From Rallus limicola (lineage: Eukaryota > Chordata > Aves > Gruiformes > Rallidae), in assembly GCA_022605955.1 (NCBI GenBank), contig JAKCOZ010000003.1:63079439-63143438 (forward strand): DNA of 64,000 nucleotides, in the 5' to 3' direction. Under the pieces are notes generated by a model that had not been told where the DNA came from, made no database searches, and was given only the letters and a program-made list of their open reading frames with translations. A program made the position numbers and the translations under genes. This document shows, piece by piece, positions 25,641 to 38,499 of this stretch (positions within the stretch are counted from its first letter, which is position 1; every line of letters begins with the position of its first letter).

Positions 25641-27739
25641 CAGAAAGAAGTTCAGAAAGACTACAGAAACTGTATTTTCCTTTTTCAGATGCATAATAAT
25701 TCTACAAATCTAGTAGATGTCCCCAGTGAATTAAGACTTCATATAAAGACTGTCAATATGTCAAGTTTAACGAACCTTTGTTATAATTTCTATCAATACA
25801 CTGCTTCTAAACATCAGACTTCTTCATTTGTAGATTACTGCATCACTTAAAAAAAAAACAACCTACATTTGCTCCAGAACTGAGATGCCTTTAGGTAGTT
25901 AGTTACATGCTACAGTTAATAGTTCAGCTCATTCATAACCGAGCTCTTTCAGAAGTTTGAGCAGGTACCAGATGATCCTAGCAATTTATTAATGTTCATT
26001 TATGTTGATTTGTTCTATAATGTATGTGTGTGACTTCAGCTTGAGACAGATCTTCCACCATGTCACCTGTGGCTTCAGAAACCTCCCAAGTTCCTGTGTG
26101 ATGACTGTGTGTCAGCTCATTGAGCTTTTCTGCTATGGTCTTGTCATCTTACCTGGTCCTTTATGACTTTATGTCCTCTTGACTTTAACAGGTACTTAGA
26201 CTTCCCTATGCAAGATGGGATTTGTTGTTACAGCTCCTGTTTTTAGCAGGATAACCCTTAGGCTTTGGATGGAATTTATTGTGGGGTTGGGTTTTCTGAG
26301 GTATTTTTTTGTTTGTGGGTTTTGTTGGGTTTTTTTCCCCTTACTCTATCAGTTTGGTTTTTGCTGTTTTCTTTTATTTGGAGCTGACTGGAGTTAACCA
26401 TTTCCTTTACTGTTCTGCTTAACTGATAGGACTCAGTTTCATCCTTCTGAAGATTTTCTCTGTAGGTTGTGTGGCCAATTTTGAGCCCTAGTATGACTAT
26501 TAAGTGTGCCATTTGCGAATGTTTTACCCTTTTGACTGCTCCTTTTAATTTCTTGTCAACAAACCTTCTCATTTTTGTGTTGCTTCCACTTCTGAGATGA
26601 AAGACTACTGTAGGAATTTTTTCTCTATAGGGATATTGAATGGAAGTATGTAGTGTGTACTGTCACTCTTTAGTTGCTGCTTCTGAGCAGTTTGTTGCAC
26701 GCCTCAGTTATGGGAGAGATTTTGTGGAACAAGCAACTCAACAGACTCAGAGTCTTCAGACTGGAAAAGAGGTAGCTATGTTTAGGATCCCTTAAAATGT
26801 CATAAAATCCAAAGAGATGCAGAAAATTAATAGGGAATAAATCTTTATTGTCTAATCTGTTAGAGAAACTGCTCTCTCTCAGACGTGTCGTGAGATAGCT
26901 CATTCAGAGCGTGCAACTTTTAGGCAGAGACTAGAGGTCCCAGTTAGCCTGTATCCTGACTTCTTGTCATTACTGTGTTCCTAACTCCACACACTCCAAG
27001 ATTGTGTCATTGTGGTTTTCTCTGATTTATACAGCTTTTTAGCTAAAGTAATCCATAATGTATGGATTATAATAAAAAAATTAAAATAACTACATGTTCA
27101 TCTCTTAACGTCCTTGTTAAGACATTTCTGATATGGAGAAGCCCAGATCTGGGCTTAAGTCTCAGTCTCATAGTGTTACATATCTGGAATCTGTTCGCTG
27201 ACAGAAGTAGAATTAAAATGAGACATAGTAGCAGAAGGTTTGGTCCCTCATTTTTCCTGCGTAGGGCAATGAAATAACCAAGATATCTTCCACACTTACT
27301 TAGGGAAAATCATACCAGTGTTTCAATGTAAAGACTATTGAACTGTTAAATAAGTTTTTGTTTTGTAGGCTTTCCAGCATTACTTTTGGGAACCCTGAAT
27401 CATGTAACTTACCTTCTAGTTTTCTGACACAGACTTGAAGGAAACACAGAGTTGATGAGGGTAGTCCCTGGTTACAGATCTTTTTTCAAGCTGTGTGCAC
27501 CAATTTTTACTATAGATGTGACTTCTTTCTCTTCCTAGATCACATTTCCTATACAAAAATGCATGCTATTGAATACTATTAAGTTTGGCTTTGTGATGAG
27601 CTGTGACTGGAGCAGTAAAGTTCTCTTGAACATTTAAATGATCTTAAAGGAAAATTTTTTTTTTCTTGTTTTGTTTTGGTTTTTTTATTATTATTATTGT
27701 TACATTGTAGATATTGCTTATATTTAACATTTAAATTTT

Positions 27740-27945
27740 TTAGTGCAGCTTTCATCAAAAAGGTTGTCAATCACTGGGACAGGCTTCCCAGGGAAGTTGT
27801 TGAGTCACCATCTCTGGAGGTATTTAAAAGGTGCATAGTTCTGATGCTTAGGGACATGGTTTAGTGGTGGATTTGGCAGTGCTGGGTTAACAGTTGGACT
27901 TGATGGTGTTAAAGGTGTTTTCCAATCTGAACTGTTATAATTTGG
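27740..27945 (+). mobile_element. CR1 LINE 3' end, sense, old
   Basis: 'cactgggacaggcttcccag', 'tctctggaggtatttaaaag', 'gttggacttgatggtgttaa' and 'ggtgttttccaatctgaact' give the CR1 3' end in order. The plus frame includes [20 protein letters not shown], the last block of CR1 ORF2. The terminal repeats are worn to 'gttataatttgg'. It is a 5'-truncated copy of about 200 bp. Confidence 0.8.
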
Positions 27946-29841
27946 GGTCATCTGTGATAATTTGATCTGATTTGTGTTGTTTGAGGTACTTCATTTATGA
28001 CCCACTGGGGATGGGAGTGAAAGTTGTTTTCTTTTAGTCTGAATATGTTGGGAGGAAAATGATTTGAAACCATAAAGGCACATAAACCTTTTTCTGAAAG
28101 TAGTATTATATCTTTGTTTTCTGCCCTGTAGAAAGTTAGCCCTTTCTGTTTTAACAGTGATGCTTTAAAGTAGTGCATTTTTCCTCTGGTTCTTCCTACA
28201 CATAAATTTTAAAGGATTTTATTTTGATATATACAACTAGAGAACACAGTAAAAAAAAATTGCTTTTAAAGTTCTTTCTTTCTGTAAAAAAACAAAGACA
28301 TTATAATTCATGTATTTAAAATCTTTTAAAGGAGATTCTCAAAGCCTCTAATGCCATTGTACTTTTAACTTTCATTTTTGCTTCATCTGCATTGAATCAT
28401 CTTTTACTACTTAAAACAGAAATTGGGTTTATTGAAACATTTCAGTTCTGATTATTTTTTAATAAAGATGAAGAAGTCTAACCTAATGAAATCACTGAAA
28501 TGAAATGAGAAAAATTTTTAAAAAATTAATAAGCTGAAGACTTGAAGATTTTATTAAGTCACATTTGGCTGTGTGTTTCTGTGTGTGTACCGTCTTGGAT
28601 CAGTAGGGTGAGAAACATGCCTTGTAAGGAATGACCTTTGCTCTGTTAGACTGACTTTTTCCTCTTACATTTCAGAAGGGTTACTGGAAATGCATTGCCA
28701 GTAGTTCTTGTGTGCATAAGTTCTGTGCCTGTGATCATGAAATTGTGGTTTGAGATGAGCAGTAGTACTGAATTCAGATAATTCTTCCCCCCATAGTTCA
28801 GACCGTCTGTCAGTCTACCAGGTATCTGTGAAACATCATAATGTACAAGCAGCTTTATGATTTATGAGTTTGCAGGCTTTTTCATACTCTTAGAAATAAA
28901 ATGCTTCCTGCTCCATGCAGATTATCTGATAATTCAGTGTTGCACTTTGCAGGTATATTGGTCGTATAGAGGGTGCTGTTTGCAACTTGCTTTGCAAGTC
29001 TCCGGTCTGATGTGGCAGGTTCTTGTAATCGTGTCTCTGTCCCTGTATGTGGATCTGCTGAGAATTTTTAGAGCTCTGCTTTTTTTCCAATGACCTTGTC
29101 CTTGCTGAGGAGCCTATGTTGTTCCAGCGCTGCCTTGCCTTTTTATTGTAACAGGTGAAGCAATTCCTAGAAGGACTTTAACAGTGCTCCAGCTGCTGTT
29201 CATCCCAGCTTCTGCTTGACTCTGTTAATTGCTCTGTGCATCCCTGTTCATATCCATATGCTTGGAATTTGGAACCTGTGTATCCATCTCGTTGGTAGGC
29301 AACAAACCGATATAAAAAGAGAGGTGCCCTCCCTGCACCCCCCGCCCTCCTTCCTTGCCAAGCTCAAATCTCTTTCAATCTTCTTTTTCCTATCTCCTAA
29401 TGGCATCTCAGCTCCTAGATTTCTAGGCGTGAAAGAAAAGTGTGCTTTCTTAACTCAGCCTACAGTGACAGCTACATACTACTGTGATGAGCATCTTAAG
29501 GAAGGTCTGGATCACTAAAATGTGTGGGCCTATTGTAATTATCCTTACAATTCTCTTGCTTTCACTCCTCCTGTTTTGTTATGAACTTTTTAGCAGCAGA
29601 CCATTTCTACCAGTGCACAAACCGTAACATCACATGACATTGGCTTTACTCAAACCAGAAGATTTTTGTGCCAAGGTTGTAACATTGTATCATTACTTCA
29701 TTGTATCTGTGTGAAAATTTTAATTTCACGCCCTGCGGACTTCACTGTCTCTGTGCACTCTGCTGGTGTTGTTGCATAGAAGGGTAAGTCCCTGGGTCAC
29801 ATTCATTTTGTAGTGTGTGGTGGGGGTTTTTTGTGGTGTGG

Positions 29842-29865
29842 TTTTTTTTTTTTTTTTTTTTTTTT
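29842..29865. repeat. Poly(T) tract, 24 bases
   Basis: An uninterrupted T run inside the last intron. It could be the reversed poly(A) tail of a retrocopy, but the sequence to its right has no recognisable parent. Confidence 0.9.
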
Positions 29866-30374
29866 AAGTGAGAGTTCTGTTTCCTTTGAGAGGTCTTGCT
29901 GTAAAGTTATCTTGGAATTTCTGCCAGGAAAATGTTTGCAAGCTTAAAGGGAAGACACTAAAAATATTTATACTAAGTTTCTTGCAGTGTGGCTATGACC
30001 AATTTATTCAAAAATTTTAAAAAAAAGTGTGTGGGGTTGGGTGCTACTCTGTATTTGTACATGAGGTTTGGGGAAGTATGGGGGAAGGGAGGGAAAACCC
30101 GTGTTCAAATATGTTGTTGGGTTTCCCATACATCCAGTCTGGTTTTAGTGGGTTGCAAACCTTTCTCATCAGAAGCCCTTGGTTAAGGTTTGGATTGATT
30201 TATGGAGCTTTCTGGCTTGCAGGCATTGGCATTTTAAGCTTTCCTGGTTGCACCATGCTTGTGTTGTTAATGGGTAAGCCGGAGACCGTTCTTTGCTAGT
30301 CAGTCCTTGCCCCTTTGTTGCATGGTGTCTGTGAAGTTTAATGTGTTTATGAAGAGAAATACCCCACTACAAGC

Positions 30375-31090
30375 TCACAGAAATAGCTGAGCTTAGAAGG
30401 CATCTCTGGAGATCATCTACTCCAAGCTCCTGCTTAGCACAGGGTCAGCTAGAGCAGGCTGCTCAGGACTGTTTCTGTCAGGTTTATAGCATCTCCAAGG
30501 ATGGAGATTGCACAGCCTCTCTGGGCAACCTGTGCCAGTGTTCATCTACATACATAGTAAGAAAAGTGGGGTTTTTTCCATTTGAGTAGAATTTCTTGTG
30601 TGTAACTTTGTGCCCATTTCCTCTTGTCCTTTCAGTGGGCACCACTGAACAGTCACAGTTCTGCCAGACTTTCCTTTCATGTCAGATATTTTGATTCCTT
30701 AATTGTCTTTCTTGCCCCTCACTGGACTTGCTCAAGTGTGTCCATGTCTCTGTTGTACTGGAAAGTCCAACGCTAGACATAGCAAACCAGCGGTGTCTAA
30801 CCAGGAATGAGTTGAGAAGGAGGGCTGTATCCCTTGACCTGCTGGCAGCACTGGCCTTTGCTGGCTTATGCTCAGGTTTTTTGTCTACCAGGACAGTGAG
30901 TGTCCAGGTCCTTCTCTGCAAATCTGCCTTCCAGCCAGTCAACCACAGCATGTCATTGTGCCTGGGGTTATTCCTCCCCAAGCACAGGACTTTGTTTCCT
31001 GTAGTTGAATGTTGTGAAGAGTCTCCTGGGCCCATTCCTCTTGCCTGTTGAGGTCCCTCTTTGTACACCTTCTGGCCCCTGTCAACCTGG
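30375..31090 (-). mobile_element. CR1 LINE, antisense, about 0.7 kb
   Basis: It starts with the tail region 'tctggagatcatctactcca', passes 'cagcctctctgggcaacctg', and continues into ORF2 with 'gtgcctggggttattcctcc' near 30960. The minus-strand frame at 30682-31146 retains LCLGRNNPRHNDMLW, matching a block also present in the copy at 61028-61684. Frameshifts and stops interrupt the frame. Most of the terminal 8-base repeat is gone. Confidence 0.88.
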
Positions 31091-31220
31091 AATAAATATA
31101 GAAGAACATGGGTATGAGAGACTTTAGCATCAGTCTCTTGAGCCATTAACTGCCCTGCCTTATTTTGTAGCTTATCAATGACCTTATGTAGTTTCTGACA
31201 GGAACGTGGACTGTCCGCAG

Positions 31221-31338
31221 GTGTATGGTTATCGAAAAGTCATCCTGCAGAGCCCGAGATCATCTTCACTAGTTACTGCTGGGAATGAACAAACTAGAAT
31301 TTCACTTCCCTGCCCATCTGTTCAGCAGCCGAAAGTCG
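31221..31338 (+). other. Exon-like segment, probably not in the main KIAA1328 transcript
   Basis: The 118-nt segment is preceded by 'ctgtccgcag' and followed by GTAATT. One frame is open through it (VYGYRKVILQSPRSSS...). Joined to the exon ending at 17741, however, the required frame hits a stop after about 16 codons, and its length is not a multiple of three. It keeps several CpGs. It could be a cassette or 'poison' exon, part of a noncoding transcript, or chance. Confidence 0.25.
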
Positions 31339-33864
31339 GTAATTTATCTCAGTGGGATGCCTACCACCTGTGTAAAGTTTTTGAAAGAGGTTGTTAGCGT
31401 GTGATGACTACAGCCGAGGGACACCGGGCCTTGAGCGCCTTGTACTCCGCGCTTCACCGCTGTTTTTTTTCTGTAGGGTGCCTTCTGACTTGGTACTTGC
31501 ACAGTGTCAAGCCTGTTCTGTACTTGTACCCCTATGAAGCTTAGGGTGACTCTGCCTGCTTTGCCACATGGCATGCTCTTGTGCCGGCTGTGTGCAGCTC
31601 CTCACCAGCAGCCGCCCCTCTTTGACATGCTAAACCAGGCACCGCCGACACGCTGTATTTTTTACAGCTACTGTTTTATCTCAGTGACTTCTCTTGAATT
31701 ATGTATCCTCATCTTTGATGTATGAAATCTCAGCTGATTTAAAGATTACCCCAGAGAGTTCAGCACACCTGGAAATGAATGGAGCAACAGATAGTCCCAA
31801 CTCTTCCACGCTCAGCGCTGAGTAGGAAGTTTTACAGCAGTTGGGTACTGGAATGCAATTTTTATGGCAGCGTTGTTTCTTCACATATGGTCTGTGCCCA
31901 GGCAATCAATACACTGGGATGCCAAGTATTTGAGCTCGCTTGCAGCGTTTGTTCTCAGGCAAATTGGAGTCAGTGAGTTCAAATAAAGAGTTGGTGAATA
32001 CAGAGATCGTGGGTGACTTGGTTAGAGCTAGCTGCCAATGGTTTTACTAGGTAAGTTGCCCAAAATTGTGTGTGCCTCTCACTGGTAGGGTGAGTAGAGC
32101 AGAGCAAGTGAATGCAAATCTGGCTGCAAAAGCAGTTGCTGTCTGATCTCAGGCTTCTGAGTATGTTATGAAGGAAAAAGGAGAAACTGAGCATAAACTG
32201 CATATATAATGTCAGCAAGATATAGAATCACAAGGCATATAAAACTCAAGTACTTCAGCCTGTGAAGCATGCTTTCAGGTTCTTCACTGGGTGTTGTGGT
32301 CACTTTGCTCCATGCAGAAATTAAGCTTTAGATTAACTACAAGGTCCTATTCACCTCTCTTTTGCTAACATAGCTGATGAGATTATGTCAGTTACTGTGC
32401 CATTAGCATTAACCAAGTGATACCAATTAAAAGCTGAGAGCAACAAGGAGAGCTCGTGTTTGCGGTGCAGCCTGGGCTTTTTGCAAGGCAATGTCTGTCT
32501 ATTCTCTGTATTGTAATGATTATTATACTTAAAATGTAAATTCCTCAGGATTTCTAAGCAGTTTCAACCACAGTAGCTTCCACCATACCTTCCTGTAAAA
32601 AGTCCATTTCTCTCCTGATTCTCCTGCTATGCACACAGCTCGTGAACAGAGAACAGCAAGGCATTGCTTTTTTCAAACAAGTGTTCTTAAAATCAAGCCT
32701 CTGACCGAACACTTTCTTCTGACCACTTGGTTACTTCTGTCTGTCCTTTCTCCTTTTTCTCCCTACCAAGGGACTGCTAGCAGAGCACAGGGGCTATCAT
32801 CATGGCCTTGCTTTTCCAGGGATCAGGAGCTGCGAGATGTTTGCATTTACCTCTGGAGTGTAATTCTGACTGATGGGTTCTTATCAGGTTTGCCAAGTCC
32901 ATCCATCCAATTGTCTATTTCTATTTTGAAGACCAAGCAACCATAAAGTTGAAAACCATGTTGTATTTTTGGAATCCGAAATTTCAGACAATGCATTTAT
33001 GAATTATTTATGGGGAATGTGTTTTCAGTAATGTGTGGCATAAAATGGAATGAATGTGTATCCATACTTGCCCTGAACTCTCCAAAGTGCATGCTAATAA
33101 ACAGAATGATAACCTACCATCACTTTTGCCCTGTAAGATTTACAGTGCAAGCACTTTTTTATGTGGTTTAATTCCAGTCAGTTTGTCAACTTAAAGCTCT
33201 AGTGTTTTGTTTTAAAGTACAACTTGGTGAGTGATTTTCTATTAGTTAAAGAAATCTAACTGCTTTTTCCCCCCTATTTCAACCAGAGTTAGTGTCTGTA
33301 AATTTTTCTAGTCATGCTGGCATAGAGCCACGCTAAATTATGCTTTAATTCACAATTAGAAGGAAGTGGCAACTGTGCAGAGCAGCAAACCTTTCATTTA
33401 AAATGGCCATTATACAAGATCATGATTCTACAGAATGATTAAGATATTGAAGAATAATTAAGATATCTTTAGGGTTTTTGGACATTTAGAAGTGCTGGGC
33501 TTATTTAATTTTTTTAAACCTCCGTGAAACAGCTTTTTCCTTAATGACAGAAATACAGGACTCTATATTATCACAACTTGGTGTTTACTGGTATCTGAAT
33601 TGTCTAATGGTAAGTTGTTTTCACTGATAGCGCTGACAGGGCAGAGATAATTAAGAAACAGAAGAATTTGAGTGCTGGGTTTTGCTGTTAAACAGTCCAT
33701 GCCACAGCAGAAGAAATTAAGCTGACAAGCAGGAGAGGATCGTACAGATCCACAGGAAGGGTTGGAGTTTAGGTACTGCAGGATTACTTTCCCTTAACCA
33801 TGTATCTGCAGGTAGTCAGGATAGAGAAAAAGAAAAATATTTTTGAGCATTCACTGGGGCATCT

Positions 33865-34180
33865 CAGGGAATCAGCTTCTTAAAATGGCAGACAATGGCA
33901 GGACAAGAGGGAATGGATTAAAGCTAAAGGAAGGAAGATTTAGATTAGATATTGGGGGGAAGTTCTTTACAGAGAGAGCAGTGAGGTGCTGGTTAGGGCT
34001 GCCCAGAGAGGTGGTGGATGTCCTGTCCCTGGAGGTGTTCAGGGCCAGGTTGGATGGGGCCCTGGGCAACCTTGTGTAGATCCAAGCCTGGAGGTTGGTG
34101 GCCCTGCCCGTGGCAGGGGGTTGGAGTTCTGTGATCCGTGGGGTCCCTTCCAACCCAGACCAGTCTATGATTCTATGATT
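33865..34180 (+). mobile_element. CR1 LINE 3' end, sense, young
   Basis: It runs from 'atcagcttcttaaaatggca' through 'gcccagagaggtggtggatg' and 'ggtgttcagggccaggttgg' to 'gggtcccttccaacccagac' and two terminal ATTCTATG-type units at 34165-34180. It is well preserved and 5' truncated. It is of the same subfamily as, and inverted relative to, 8679-9410. Confidence 0.93.
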
Positions 34181-36509
34181 TCCAGGGTGTAACAGAGCTT
34201 TCAATACCTGTTCTCCTTGTCACAACAGATTGCAGCAGACAGGTAAGACACCCAGCCCCACTGAGCCAGTGATAGAACTTCCTCTGGCTTCCATAAGGTC
34301 ATAATTCCACCTCAAAACTACCGCAGTCTGATTTTGCTCCTCTGCTCAATGAGGTTTTAAATCTTGCATGGCAAGTAGCAGTTCTTGCCACGATGGTTAG
34401 AAAGTCAATGAAAGCTCACAGTTCAGTAGCTAAATGACAAGGTAAGAAACTTTGGAATCATAAAACGGTTATAAGTGCTTGACCTAAAACTATGCAGATG
34501 TCCCAGCAACTGTACAATTGAAGCAAAAAGTTGATTTATTGTCTAGTAGGCTGGGAATTTGGACTGAGCTTGTGGAAAAAGACAGATTGCTAATCCATGT
34601 AAATGGTGATGGACTTCGCAAGCCATATGTGTTGGCTTTTCCCCTAAGGCATGCCCCTTAAAATAGTTTTGTACTTATTTAGTACTCACAAAGTTCTAGG
34701 CAGTGTACAAGGTTTAAGGTAGTCCCAAATTTTCAGAAAGCAAGCTAGGTAAAAGAGATGAAACGAAGAAGAGAAATCAAAACTAAAGGACAACACTGAG
34801 ACTGACAGAAAGGAGGTGCAGAACTGCACTGTGACTTACATATACAACCCTTTGTCAGAGGCTTTAGTACATTATAAAAGAAAAAAAGCACAATTTTAAA
34901 GGTGATTCATTGAATTAGAGTTTGCTTTGATGGCAAAGATGCTTGGGGACAAACTTGTAAGAGCAAAAAACTGAGAAGAAAAGCTGTTAAGGCAGGAGAA
35001 GTGAGGGGATGAGGTATGGCAGAAAAGATGATGACAGCTTAGTTTTGGCCCAGAACAATAAAGGGTGAAGATCTTACTCAAGATATGCTGTGATGACAGA
35101 GTGCTTAAAGGGAATAAAAGCCAAGCATGCTCTGAAGTGCAAAGTTATTATGTAATATCACAGCAGAATCAGGGCCCCAGGTGCTGTACGTATACTGGGG
35201 TTCATTTTCTGATCTGAAGAGCTTTCAGACTTGATGAGACAGAAGCGGGTGTGTGGGAGGGGAGAGACGGACAATACAAACAGAGTGATTGCAGAGGTGG
35301 TTGTTAAGCTCTATGGTAGTTCCGTGGTTCTGTAATTTCTTTCTTTTATACTAAAACTTCATTCTAAATTATTCTTCTGTCACTGGCAGATCTGATTTAA
35401 AGGTTTCTTTAGTTCCCTGCACTCGTGTTTTTGTTCACCCTCCCCCTTACAGAATTATTACAACCTCGGTTATGCCAATTCAGCTGCCTGCAGCTGTACC
35501 TTAAAAGAAATGATCTGGGGTTTTTTGTTGTTGTTTTTGAGCTACTAAAACACACACAGAGACAAAAGCAATGAAGAAGCCCTTTCAGTTGTATTTGACA
35601 GGTCGGTAACATGGCAGGAGGGTCTGAGTAAAAGTCTGTTGAAGAAATAATAGAGGAGGCTGACTTACAAAGAGGTAGGATAACTGCGGATTGGGATCAT
35701 TGAGATGGGAGTGTGGAAAGGTGAGGAAAGCAGGTGTTGGTCTTTGACTACTGGCTAAGTGAAAATGGCTTGTTTGTGTGGCAAGGAGGAATGAGAGCAG
35801 CAGTAACTCTTATTTCAGTAATGACAGCTGGTTGGATGCTATCATAGACAATGCCTGGGTGAAAACTGGGGAAGAGAAATCTCTTATCAGCCCTGCCTTA
35901 GGGCACAAGCTTTTTGAGAAGCTGTTGCTGGACCTGGTGGCCTTCAGTGCACTGGCTCTGCTTGGTATGCAGAAGGCCAGGGGCAAGCCAGCAGCGCTCA
36001 TCCCCTTTCAAGACCAGCTCATCTTTAGCTCTTCACTGCTGGTTATCGCACTGGGGAGGGAGGGTTGTCCCATAGTACTGCCAAGCACAGCTCATTTCAG
36101 TTAGCAAAGGTCTGATGTTGTTACTCAGTTGTGCTGCTTCTCTCCACATACTCCTGTGCAAAGGCTGTAATCTCTGATTCCATTTTCAAGGAGATTTAGT
36201 GGTAATTGGTAGTAACCCTGCAAAACAAGGTGTGGAGTTCATCGGTGGTGTAGGGGGATGCGTGGCAGTGTGGTGTATCAATGTATACATGAGAGAGGGG
36301 CTGCAGAGCAATGAAGCAGCAACAAAAAGGCTGTTGCCACCTGAGTCTGCGTTGGCAAGTGTTGCATGAGTGCTTGGAGGGAGCTGACCTCCTCTCTCTC
36401 TGTGTAACCCCACCAGGGTAATGTGGTGCTTGTTTCTGGGTGATCGCTTACTGAGAAGATGTTGTCAAAGATCGAAGGAGAGTGGCAAAATCTGTTGCTA
36501 TGCTAGAGG

Positions 36510-37180
36510 TATTGATTTATTAGAGAAGATTAAAATACGTGTGGCTCAGATAAATGTTGGCTGAGGCTGGAGCAGAAGGGAGAAATGTAATACTGCTCAA
36601 ATACTTAAGGAGTATTTGCACCAAAAAAGGAGACGGATTTCTCAGTAACGTCACAGATCTTTAGCTATAACTAATAGTATGAAGCAAGGAGGAAGAAAAT
36701 CCTCTTTGTTTATCTCTAGATGGCTATCAGAAACATGTTCTTTTTTGTGACATGTACCATTTCCTCCTACTGAACTCCAAAGCAAAAATTCATGGAACAT
36801 TTGTGGCACTTTTCATGCTATTCTGATCTCCTTAATTGCATATTATATCTTCCCCCCTGGACTTTGACTTCTCTATTTAGACTGTCTGCTCTTTTGAAGA
36901 GAAGAGTGGGTCTTACAAGTGGTTGTAGAGTGGGTCCCCCTGATCCTGATGGAGGCCCTTTAGGTTATGCCGTAGCCTATAAATAACTAATAATGGTAAT
37001 GATAGTGTGAGATATATTTGGTTGTGGAATGGCTTCCCAAGGAGAATAGCGAGAGGCTGATTGTTAGCAAGAAATGTGAAGAAGCGCACTGTAGGGAACG
37101 GTTCTCCGTCAGCAGGGAGATGGCTGAATGATCTAATAAGTCTTTTTCCTTCTCTTGGTTGTAATTCTGTGAATACTGCC
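36510..37180 (+). mobile_element. Old CR1-like LINE, sense
   Basis: 'ggctggagcagaagggagaa', then 'tactgctcaaatacttaagg', then after a gap 'gtggaatggcttcccaagga' and 'tggctgaatgatctaataag' before 'gtaattctgtgaata' follow the order of an old CR1 3' end. Parts at 36680-36990 show no similarity and may be a later insertion or lost similarity. The boundaries are approximate. Confidence 0.45.
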
Positions 37181-37961
37181 TCGGAGAGTTCTCAAAAAGT
37201 CTCTGATACTGTAAGCTCTCTATTATGTGGGTGTGGGTTTTACAGCACTCCGGGAGGCTCTTGCTGAGGACACTGTGTAAATATATTCTGTTTTACATTG
37301 TGTGATGTATTTTAAATAAAAGGCTCAGATCTTTTTTTAATTGCTTTGAAATATTCTGCGGTCTGATCTTTTTCTTTAAGAATTAAGAAACTTTGAGAAG
37401 CCTTTGGAAAATGCAGACCCATTACAGGCAAGAAATACGTCCAAACCTGCAGTTGGTTTAAATACATATATAGCACTGTTGAATTTGCTGCCTCCTGTAT
37501 CCCACAGCGAAGTGTCTGCTCTGAGTCCCACACTACATGAAAGTGAAGTCAGAATCTCAGGCTTAACTTGCACAGTCCATTTGTCTCTGATTCTTGATTT
37601 AATCTTGTTCATTCTCTCGATGTTTCAACTTCAAGAATTGTACTTCTCAGTGTTCTTTTCTTTTTCTTTTTTTTTTTTCCACACCACCACGCTGAGACTC
37701 TGTACATAGGAATAATCTCCTGAGGGTGTGTTTTGGTCACTGAAGATCAGTTCACACATGAAAGGCAATGTCCTCTATCCTGAATTGTGGCCTTTCAGGT
37801 TATGACTGCAAAGTCAGCTTCTCTTTCTCAGCTTTCGTTTCTTATCCAACCAGTTATGAACTCAAATATTCATTGGTATGTCCTTCTCAGGCTTGCTGGG
37901 CCAAATCCCATGCTGGTTAAAACCTGGCTTATATTCATACTGCAGGGAGGGAGAGAAGAAA

Positions 37962-38410
37962 GAATCACAGACTTGTTTAGATTGGGAAGGACCTCAAAGC
38001 CCATCTAGTCCCAACCCCCTGTCATGGGCAGGGGACACCCTCCACCAGACCAGGTTGCCCAAAGCTCCATCCAACCTGGCTCAGGAAGGGAACAGCCACA
38101 GCTTCTCTGGGCAGCCTGCGTCAGTGTCTCATCACCCTCACAGGGAAGAGTTTTATCCTAATATCTAATCTAAATCAACCTTGTTCTAGTTTAAAACCGT
38201 CACCCCTTGCCTGTCACTACGCTCCCTATTAAACAGTCCCTCTCCATCTTTCCTGTTGGCCCCTTTAGGTACTAGAAAGCTGCAATAAGATCTTGCCCAA
38301 GCCTTCTCTTCTTCAGTCTGAGCAAGCCCAGTGCCCTAAACTTGTCTTCATAGGAGAGGTGCTCCGGCCCCCTGACATCAGCATAGACCTATGGATCCTG
38401 AACCTGGAGG
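37962..38410 (-). mobile_element. CR1 LINE 3' end, antisense
   Basis: It starts at 'gaatcacagacttg', followed by 'gggaaggacctcaaagccca', 'cccaaccccctgtcatgggc', 'agaccaggttgcccaaagct' and 'cttcataggagaggtgctcc'. It is an inverted CR1 of about 450 bp with a small internal deletion near 38085, where the 'ccttgaacact' portion is missing. Confidence 0.9.
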
Positions 38411-38499
38411 TCTGGTGACAGAAGGAGGGTCCAGTGGATGTTACCACACCAAAGGTTATAAAATCAAGTTTCTGCAGGATTGGAGGAACAGTCCTTTTA

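Noticed and set aside
35778..36104. 108-codon frame with somewhat protein-like sequence
   Set aside because: It starts at a GTG, not ATG, has no family resemblance, and no acceptor/donor pair gives a phase compatible with KIAA1328.
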